Assembly (NCBI GenBank): GCA_014380605.1
Contig: JACMJO010000304.1
Coordinates: forward strand, 1 to 7,168
Reading direction: 5' to 3'
Source: Fimbriimonadaceae bacterium
Lineage (GTDB): Bacteria > Armatimonadota > Fimbriimonadia > Fimbriimonadales > Fimbriimonadaceae
DNA: 7,168 bases
This document shows, piece by piece, positions 1 to 4,984 of the stretch. The first letter of the stretch is position 1. Each line of letters starts with the position of its first letter. The translations under genes and the position numbers were made by a program. The notes below the pieces were generated by a model, which saw only the letters and a program-made list of their open reading frames with translations, searched no databases and was not told the DNA's origin.

Positions 1-75
1 GAGGAAGAAGGAAGTCTTGCCGTTTAGGGCCTCGCGAAGGGCAAAAGCCGACGCAATCTCCGCAGCTTTTCTCAT
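1..75 (-). CDS. murC: 5' fragment of the next dcw gene, probably UDP-N-acetylmuramate--L-alanine ligase (MurC)
   Basis: An open frame starts with ATG at 75 and runs off the left edge, giving 25 residues (MRKAAEIASAFALREALNGK, then TSFFL). The ATG overlaps the murG TGA in an ATGA junction like most junctions here, and a weak GAGG lies 5 nt upstream of it. The fragment is too short to show a family motif. The hydrophobic end (TSFFL) could be the first strand of the MurC Rossmann fold, which normally leads into GIGGxGM just beyond the edge. The murC call is inferred from the common dcw order murG-murC. If correct, the protein adds L-Ala to UDP-MurNAc in the cytoplasm and has an N-terminal extension of about 20 residues. 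murB or another division gene would be the main alternative. Confidence 0.5.
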   Translation of the reverse strand, partial: MRKAAEIASAFALREALNGKTSFFL

Positions 76-1136
76 TTGGTCCTCGACAGCAAACCGTAGA
101 TCGTCTCAGTCGCATCCGGCAAGTCCCAAGCGTGCAACGCAATCTGAGCCGATTCTAGCCGCCCAGCATCGCCCAACCAACCCGCAACCGCATCCGACAC
201 CGCACTCGGCGTGGCATCGGCTTGATTCAAAAGGATGGAGGCATTCATGTCGACGAACTCTTCTGCATTATGAAGCTGATGGTCCCCTGCCGAAGTGGGC
301 AAGGGTACAAGGACTGAAGGGATTCCGAACATCGCCAGCTCCGCCAAGGTGCCTCCACTCCGACCAATAACTACAGTCGCCCGGCAATAGGCATCAAGCA
401 TCTCATCCGTCTCCAGGTAAGGCCAGACCGTCACGCGATCTCCAATCCCCAGTCCAGTCACCACCTTCTGAGTTGTCTCGAAATTCTTTGGACCCGACGC
501 AATCAAAAGGCGAACTGCTAAAAGCTGTGAGCCGGCAAAGGCGCGCGGCACACATCCGTTCAGGAACTCCGAACCTTGAGAACCGCCAATGCAGAGCACC
601 AAATCCGGCTCAGGGGAGCGCTTCCCCACGGCGGACCTTAGTTCGCTCCGAACCGGTTGGCCAACCCGCTGGCACCTGACCTCGGGCGCAAAACGCTCCG
701 TCGATTTGAAGAGCGTCGTAAAAGCTCGGGCTTCCTTGGCAAAGATCAGGTTCGATCTCCCAGGAACCGAGTTGGCCTCGTGGATGAGATACGGGATGCC
801 TAGCGACCGGGCTCCCGAAACGACCGGCCCAGCCGAATAACCGCCTGTAGAGAAGACCGCATCGGGATTGGCCAGTTTGAGCGCCGCTCTGGCAAGGCCA
901 CGCGCCTTCAGCAAAGCCATTGCCGACTTCAAGCCTCGCAACGACCGCAAGGAATAGAGAGGCTGGGAGGGAAAGCCCTGGAAGGGAAAATTCTCCCGCT
1001 CGGAGGCCTTCCCTTCCTGACCCCTTACCGATCCAAAATACGAGACTTCATCGCCGTGGGCTCGAGCGTGTTTGGCAATCTCAAGCGCGGGATAGATGTG
1101 TCCGCCCGTACCGCCCCCGGTCACGATCAGCTTCAA
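72..1136 (-). CDS. murG: MurG: undecaprenyl-PP-MurNAc-pentapeptide GlcNAc transferase
   Basis: This GT28-family glycosyltransferase transfers GlcNAc from UDP-GlcNAc to lipid I, making lipid II on the cytoplasmic face of the membrane. The product is 354 residues, normal for the family. The N-terminal glycine loop GGGTGGH is at residues 7-13. HEANSVPG at 119-126 corresponds to the usual HEQNAVPG. GGSQGS is at 184-189, the UDP-GlcNAc-side RSGGTLAEL at 259-267, and GDHQLHNAEE at 284-293. I chose the TTG start at 1136 because AAAGGAGG lies 6 nt upstream and because it puts the first beta strand (KLIVTGGG) right at the N-terminus, as in many MurG proteins. The nearby ATG at 1140 is in the ftsW frame. 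The gene starts inside ftsW (56-nt overlap) and its TGA overlaps the ATG of the next gene. No disruption is seen. Confidence 0.96.
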   Translation of the reverse strand: MKLIVTGGGTGGHIYPALEIAKHARAHGDEVSYFGSVRGQEGKASERENFPFQGFPSQPLYSLRSLRGLKSAMALLKARGLARAALKLANPDAVFSTGGYSAGPVVSGARSLGIPYLIHEANSVPGRSNLIFAKEARAFTTLFKSTERFAPEVRCQRVGQPVRSELRSAVGKRSPEPDLVLCIGGSQGSEFLNGCVPRAFAGSQLLAVRLLIASGPKNFETTQKVVTGLGIGDRVTVWPYLETDEMLDAYCRATVVIGRSGGTLAELAMFGIPSVLVPLPTSAGDHQLHNAEEFVDMNASILLNQADATPSAVSDAVAGWLGDAGRLESAQIALHAWDLPDATETIYGLLSRTK

Positions 1137-2304
1137 CCATCGCCTCCTTTGCCACCGGAACCGGTCGCAATACAGCCTGACATACCCCCATCGCCAACCA
1201 AAGCGCGATGAGCGACGAACCGCCCGAACTGATGAACGGCAATGGGATTCCTATGGCGGGAACAAAGCCGTTCGCCATCATCACATTGGTACAGGTTTGT
1301 ACCCCAATCCAAGCCGCCACCCCGCCCAAAACCAACATCGCAAACCTGGTGTGAGCCCGGTTCGCCAGCCAAAGCAGACGCCCAACCAAGCCCCCAAGCA
1401 AGCCCAACACGGTCACCGAACCCAAGAGGCCAAACTCCTCGGCAACGGTCGCCATGATGAAGTCGGTAGTGGTCGCGGGGATGACATGCTTTGCCCGACC
1501 CGCGCCTACTCCGACGCCGATCCAGCCGCCGGTCGCTTGGGCAAGCTCAGACTGAACGGTTTGATAGCCCACGTCATCGACGTTCCGGGGATCCCACCGA
1601 TGGGCATGGTTCTCAATGCGCTCCATTCGGTAAGGCTGAGCCTTCACCATAAACCACGTTCCACCCGCCGCCAAAAGGGCGCCCGCAATCAAAGTTGAGC
1701 GAGATACGCCGCCAAGTATGAACATCACAAAAGCAGTGACCGCCACAACCGCCGCCGTGCCCAGATCAGGCTCGCGCTCAATCAGGTAAACGCCAAGCAG
1801 AATCCAAAGGGCTGGAAGACACCGCTTAATCTTGGGCCATGCCAACGCATCCAGTTTCGCCGCCCAGTTAGAAAAACGAGGCATCTTGGCGGGCCAAGCC
1901 TTGCGATCCGCAAAGACTCCGGCCAAGTACAGGATCGCCGCAATCTTGAAGAATTCTGCGGGTTGAACTAGGAACGGCGGGCGGCCAATCCACCGGCTCG
2001 CTCCGCTCATCTCAAACCCAATGCCAGGAATCTCTACCGCGACAAGCGAAACTAGCCCAAGCAGAAAGATGCCGATTGACCACTTCTTGAGCTTGATCTG
2101 GCTGATTCGTCCGACCCACCAGGCCAGGAACAAGCCCCCCAGCAGGAACGGGATCTGCATGAAGAATTCGCGTGGGATCATGCCTCGGCCATCGCGCATC
2201 GATCGCGCATAGCCGGCATCGAAAATGAAAAGCATCCCCACCCCAGTAAGCGCCAACGCTAACCAGAACAGGGTTGGGTCCGATAACCTCCGTGTTGGAT
2301 TCAT
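1081..2304 (-). CDS. ftsW: FtsW: septal peptidoglycan glycosyltransferase (SEDS family)
   Basis: This polytopic membrane protein of 407 residues belongs to the SEDS family, which polymerises lipid II together with a class B penicillin-binding protein. About ten hydrophobic segments are visible (roughly 12-30, 49-66, 76-96, 115-132, 163-177, 183-200, 203-220, 290-313, 321-342, 362-382). Family motifs are GASRWI at 101-106, QPAEFFKIA at 114-122, EPDLGTA at 178-184, TDFIMATVAEEFG at 280-292 and GIPLPFISSGGSSL at 352-365. Asp281 corresponds to the essential aspartate of SEDS enzymes. FtsW rather than RodA is chosen because of its place between murD and murG; sequence alone separates the two poorly. 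The ATG overlaps the murD stop (ATGA). The charged, arginine-rich cytoplasmic tail (about residues 384-407) is encoded in part by the DNA that also encodes the MurG N-terminus. Confidence 0.94.
   Translation of the reverse strand: MNPTRRLSDPTLFWLALALTGVGMLFIFDAGYARSMRDGRGMIPREFFMQIPFLLGGLFLAWWVGRISQIKLKKWSIGIFLLGLVSLVAVEIPGIGFEMSGASRWIGRPPFLVQPAEFFKIAAILYLAGVFADRKAWPAKMPRFSNWAAKLDALAWPKIKRCLPALWILLGVYLIEREPDLGTAAVVAVTAFVMFILGGVSRSTLIAGALLAAGGTWFMVKAQPYRMERIENHAHRWDPRNVDDVGYQTVQSELAQATGGWIGVGVGAGRAKHVIPATTTDFIMATVAEEFGLLGSVTVLGLLGGLVGRLLWLANRAHTRFAMLVLGGVAAWIGVQTCTNVMMANGFVPAIGIPLPFISSGGSSLIALWLAMGVCQAVLRPVPVAKEAMVEADRDRGRYGRTHLSRA
1143..1150 (-). promoter_or_regulatory. Ribosome binding site deciding the murG TTG start
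   Basis: AAAGGAGG on the minus strand lies inside the ftsW coding sequence, 6 nt before the TTG at 1136. It is the strongest Shine-Dalgarno match in the window. It supports a rare TTG start within ftsW rather than a later start that would cut into the GGGTGGH loop. Ribosomes ending ftsW 56 nt downstream would first have to pass over this site, so murG initiation may be independent of, or in competition with, ftsW elongation. Confidence 0.8.
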
Positions 2305-3944
2305 ATCTCAAGCCACTCCTTGGCTAATTGTTTAAAGACGTCCCCGCGATCCCGAAAGTCTCGGTACTGGTCGGTGCTGGCACATCCGGGTGCGAGCATC
2401 ACCACTTCCCCACTTCGGGCAGCATCCAATGCCGCGCGAGCCGCGTCTTCCATTTTTTCATACACCAAATCGGTTCCGATTTGTTCGGAAAGTTTGTTTC
2501 GAGCTTCGCCATAGACGTAGGCGTGGTGCATCCGATTGGAGAAATAGTGCTTGAGGGGTCGGAAGTCGAGACCCTTGTTGCGCCCGCCGACAAGGACGTG
2601 ATTGGGGCCTTTCAGGCTTGTGGCGGACTTCAGCACGGCATCTGGGTTTGTGCACATGGAGTTGTTGATGACCCGCACACCGCCCTTCTCTCCAACGAAC
2701 TCCATCCGATGGGCGATTCCTCTAAACTCTTTCAGGCCCTCCAGGATGCAGCTCGGCAGAATGTGTTCAGGTTTGTTGGCTTCCTGAAGTCGTTGGTTGT
2801 AGGCATTGGTTTTGGCGGCCCGTTTCTGATCTGCTTCTAGCTTGGCCTGTTCAATGATCTGCTTGGCTTTCGGATTGCTGCCTGCAGAGCCCTTTAAAGC
2901 CCCATAGGCAATCAAGGCCGCCATCGAGGCGTTGGCATGGTTGTGATGCTCTGTGAAGTGCAGTTCATCGAGTTTGATCTGCTTGTCGAGCACGGTCAGG
3001 AATCGTTCGTCAACGCGAGCGTGCTCCCCGGTCGCGCCGAAAGTGAGGACGATCAGCTCCCTCTCCCCTTTTCCCAAAGGGGGAGGGGGTTGGGAGGTGG
3101 GGGTCCGCCGAGTGCGTGGCAATGAATCAGTTACGCCAGGAGCCCTCACCACCGGATCATTCGCCTTCACGATTGCAAAGTCCCCTGCGGTCTGTGCGGA
3201 GAAGATGCGTTGCTTGGTCGCTGCGTACTGTTCAAATGAATCGTAGCGATCCAAGTGGTCGGGCCAGATGTTTGTGATTCCCGCACTCAAGGGCCGGAAG
3301 TGCTTAACCCACTCAAGCTGGAATGAGCTGATCTCCGCCACCAAGATTTGCTCGGGATGGGAGTTCAGAGCGGCCTCCGTCAAAGGAACTTCCGGATAGC
3401 CGGAACCAAGGATGTTCCCGCAAAGCACCGCATCGATCCCGCACTGCTTCAGGCAGAGATAAGTCATGACCGTGGTCGTGCTCTTGCCGTTGGTGCCGGT
3501 TATGGCGATGATTGGGGCTTTGGAGATGCGATAGGCAAACTCGATCTCGGAGAGAATCTCATAACCTTGATCCTGTGCGGCTTTGAGGATCGGGCTGCGC
3601 ATGTCCACCGCGGGGTTGACGACCAGCCAAGGCAACAAGCCCCCTTGAGGGGGTTTGGGGGTGTCTCCAAATTCCCCGAATGGATCTGCGTCATCCTTTT
3701 CTTGGGGAGGATTGGGGAAATAGCCGACACTCCCAACCCCCTCAAGGGGGCCGCATGGCGGCAAGACCCCATCCCAGTCCATCAGCACCTCGGCCCCAAG
3801 CGCCCGAGCATCTTCCAGAATCTCCGGCTTTGCCAACTTGGCAGGGCTGGATTGATCGTAAATCGTCGCGCTCCCGCCAAGTGCAACGGCGGCTTTGGCG
3901 ATCGCCAACCCGGATCGACCAAGCCCGAAGACATTAACGTGCAC
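2301..3944 (-). CDS. murD: MurD: UDP-MurNAc-L-Ala--D-Glu ligase with three in-frame insertions
   Basis: This ATP-dependent cytoplasmic ligase adds D-glutamate to UDP-MurNAc-L-Ala. It has 547 residues where about 450 is usual. Family landmarks are the N-terminal Rossmann strand VFGLGRSG (5-12), the P-loop GTNGKST (150-156), EISSFQLE (204-211), NIWPDHLDRY (225-234), YAATKQRIF with the expected carbamylated Lys244, HHNHANA (333-339), FRGIAHRME (407-415), GGRNKGLDF (453-461) and APGCASTDQYRDF (518-530). Three stretches have no counterpart in typical MurD: about 63-105 (palindromic repeat element), 270-296 (proline-rich, second palindrome) and 352-395 (charged). The usual NDSKATN motif reads NNSMCTN (427-433). 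The start is GTG at 3944, sharing one base with the mraY TAG (TAGTG), with GAGGTG 5 nt upstream. The frame stays open and all core motifs survive, so this is a functional-looking gene, not a pseudogene. Confidence 0.95.
   Translation of the reverse strand: MHVNVFGLGRSGLAIAKAAVALGGSATIYDQSSPAKLAKPEILEDARALGAEVLMDWDGVLPPCGPLEGVGSVGYFPNPPQEKDDADPFGEFGDTPKPPQGGLLPWLVVNPAVDMRSPILKAAQDQGYEILSEIEFAYRISKAPIIAITGTNGKSTTTVMTYLCLKQCGIDAVLCGNILGSGYPEVPLTEAALNSHPEQILVAEISSFQLEWVKHFRPLSAGITNIWPDHLDRYDSFEQYAATKQRIFSAQTAGDFAIVKANDPVVRAPGVTDSLPRTRRTPTSQPPPPLGKGERELIVLTFGATGEHARVDERFLTVLDKQIKLDELHFTEHHNHANASMAALIAYGALKGSAGSNPKAKQIIEQAKLEADQKRAAKTNAYNQRLQEANKPEHILPSCILEGLKEFRGIAHRMEFVGEKGGVRVINNSMCTNPDAVLKSATSLKGPNHVLVGGRNKGLDFRPLKHYFSNRMHHAYVYGEARNKLSEQIGTDLVYEKMEDAARAALDAARSGEVVMLAPGCASTDQYRDFRDRGDVFKQLAKEWLEI
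2316..2321 (-). promoter_or_regulatory. Candidate ribosome binding site of ftsW
   Basis: AAGGAG on the minus strand lies within the last murD codons, 11 nt before the ftsW ATG. The spacing is longer than ideal, so re-initiation at the ATGA overlap probably contributes. Confidence 0.45.
2760..2891 (-). other. Charged in-frame expansion in MurD before the C-terminal domain
   Basis: MurD residues 352-395 lie between the conserved HHNHANA helix region and ILPSCILEGLKEFRGIAHR, where ordinary MurD has only a short link. The stretch is rich in Lys, Glu, Gln and Ala (for example IIEQAKLEADQKRAAK), suggesting a long helix. Unlike the other two MurD expansions, its DNA shows no palindrome or C/G runs, so it looks like an older lineage-specific insertion rather than a repeat. 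Confidence 0.55.
3057..3102. repeat. C/G-rich imperfect palindrome inside murD
   Basis: On the plus strand a C-rich arm (CTCCCTCTCCCCTTT, 3057-3071) is followed by a G-rich arm (AAAGGGGGAGGGGG, 3076-3089) and further G runs up to about 3103. The arms can form an imperfect hairpin. On the coding strand it reads SQPPPPLGKGEREL (about residues 284-297), inside a proline/arginine-rich expansion of the MurD central domain. GAGGGGGTTGGGAG (3083-3096) is identical to a 14-mer in the larger repeat at 3730-3743 on the opposite strand, so the two may belong to one family. Repeats of this look are usually intergenic in bacteria. Confidence 0.75.
3631..3765. repeat. Palindromic MITE-like repeat inserted in frame in murD
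   Basis: The arms are 3639-3665 (begins GCCCCCTTGAGGGGGTT, ends GTGTC) and 3726-3751 (its inverted copy). They differ by one substitution and one 1-nt indel. Each arm is itself a small hairpin (CCCCC-TTGA-GGGGG). The roughly 60-nt centre is also partly self-complementary (AATTCCCCGAAT near 3670-3681 against the reverse complement of ATTGGGGAAAT at 3711-3721). The element is flanked by GGCAACAAG (3631-3639) and GGCGGCAAG (3757-3765), an imperfect 9-bp direct repeat (7/9) that could be a decayed target-site duplication. The offset between these copies is 126 bp, exactly 42 codons, so the frame is kept. It encodes MurD residues about 63-105 and no transposase, so any movement would have needed help from elsewhere. 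Confidence 0.8.
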
Positions 3945-4984
3945 TAGCGCACCTCAAATGAGGAAGCAAGAACCAGAGATATGGCAACCAGACTCACGAG
4001 AAGCTGAATAAGGGCAAACATCCACACCACCCGAGTCTCGGGCCAACCGGCTTTTTCGAATGCGTGATGGATTGGAGTGTAAGGGAAAAGCCTCTTCTTT
4101 CGAAGTTTCACCGAAGCGATTTGTAAGGGCACTGGAACCAACTCTGCAATCATCATCACGCTGATGAGCAAGCAAGCCATCAGAATGATCGAGTTCCCGG
4201 AGAAAGGCAGCCTCGTCACGGATTCAATCAGAGTGAAAGGGGGCCTCAACACCAAACACGAGACAGCGAGCCCGAGAACGGCGCCAATCGACAACGAACC
4301 CACATCCCCCATGAACACCTTGGCCGGAGGAGCATTGAGAAAGAGAAATGGAATCACCGCCCCAGCCAACGGAACCAACATGACGAGCATCGGCTCCATC
4401 CAAGCTGTGGCCAATCCGACGCCAACAATGCCCAGCACTAAACCAAGGAGCAACGTTCCCGCCAGGCCATCTAGGCCATCCGAAAAGTTGTAGGCATTCG
4501 AGAAGAACAAGATGAGGAATACGCATCCCGCAAAGGAAAGATTAAACTCCCAACCATAACAAAGCCCGGCTCCAAGGATCGCAATCCCAAGCTGCATGAT
4601 GATCTTCTGCTTCCAACCGAGACCCCGCTTCCCCTTCAGCATCCGCGGAACTACGAAATCATCGACAAAGCCGATGAGCATGAAACCGATTGCGAGAACT
4701 AGGAATGGAAGCTTCGTACCTTCCATATAGCCGATTTCTTCAGGAACCGGGATGAAGAAAGAGGAGATGGCGGTGACGATGTAGCCCGCCATGATGATCA
4801 GGCCGCCCATCGTCGGTGTGCCTTGCTTGGCTTGGTGGCCCTCTGGGGCATATTCGCTGATCGTCTGTCGCGACTTGGTGAGAAGGAGAAGCCGCCAGAT
4901 TGGATTGGCAAGGATCGCCGAGACTCCGAAGGCAATCCAGAAGTGGATGGAAAGTTGTTGGATCACCCAGGGCTCGATCGTCAT
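3944..4984 (-). CDS. mraY: MraY: phospho-MurNAc-pentapeptide translocase
   Basis: This integral membrane enzyme transfers phospho-MurNAc-pentapeptide from UDP to undecaprenyl phosphate, giving lipid I. It is 346 residues long with about ten hydrophobic segments (roughly 11-35, 58-80, 92-110, 126-142, 150-165, 175-193, 197-217, 229-247, 263-283, 318-340). Motifs are HQAKQGTPTMGG at 50-61, GFVDDF at 105-110 with the Asp pair 108-109, NFSDGLDGLAG at 166-176, MGDVGSLSIG at 225-234 and PIHHAFEKAGW at 304-314. The last normally reads PxHHHFE, so the third histidine is alanine here (residue 308). The ATG at 4984 overlaps the murF TGA (ATGA), with GAAGG 7 nt upstream. The TAG shares a base with the murD GTG. 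Among relatives, MraY is preferred over WecA-type enzymes because of the TPTMGG and HH motifs and the gene context. Confidence 0.96.
   Translation of the reverse strand: MTIEPWVIQQLSIHFWIAFGVSAILANPIWRLLLLTKSRQTISEYAPEGHQAKQGTPTMGGLIIMAGYIVTAISSFFIPVPEEIGYMEGTKLPFLVLAIGFMLIGFVDDFVVPRMLKGKRGLGWKQKIIMQLGIAILGAGLCYGWEFNLSFAGCVFLILFFSNAYNFSDGLDGLAGTLLLGLVLGIVGVGLATAWMEPMLVMLVPLAGAVIPFLFLNAPPAKVFMGDVGSLSIGAVLGLAVSCLVLRPPFTLIESVTRLPFSGNSIILMACLLISVMMIAELVPVPLQIASVKLRKKRLFPYTPIHHAFEKAGWPETRVVWMFALIQLLVSLVAISLVLASSFEVR
3950..3955 (-). promoter_or_regulatory. Ribosome binding site deciding the murD GTG start
   Basis: GAGGTG on the minus strand lies at the end of mraY, 5 nt before GTG at 3944. It supports GTG as the murD start. 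The only close ATG (3934) is out of frame, and a later start would remove the first strand of the Rossmann fold. Confidence 0.65.

Noticed and set aside
1133..2311. Alternative minus-strand frames inside ftsW (1133-1372 and 2012-2311)
   Set aside because: They are shifted frames of ftsW without conserved motifs; the ftsW frame explains the DNA fully.
3639..3751. Strong GC hairpins as an intrinsic terminator within murD
   Set aside because: No run of T follows the stems on the coding strand, and the hairpins lie in the middle of an open frame in a gapless operon.
2301..3944. murD as a pseudogene broken by insertions
   Set aside because: The frame is open over 547 codons and the P-loop, carbamylated lysine, HHNHANA and C-terminal motifs are all present; the insertions keep frame.
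2328..3947. Long plus-strand open frames opposite murD (for example 2328-2840 and 3348-3947)
   Set aside because: They lie antisense to a clearly conserved gene, show no recognisable family motif, and long antisense frames are expected at this base composition.
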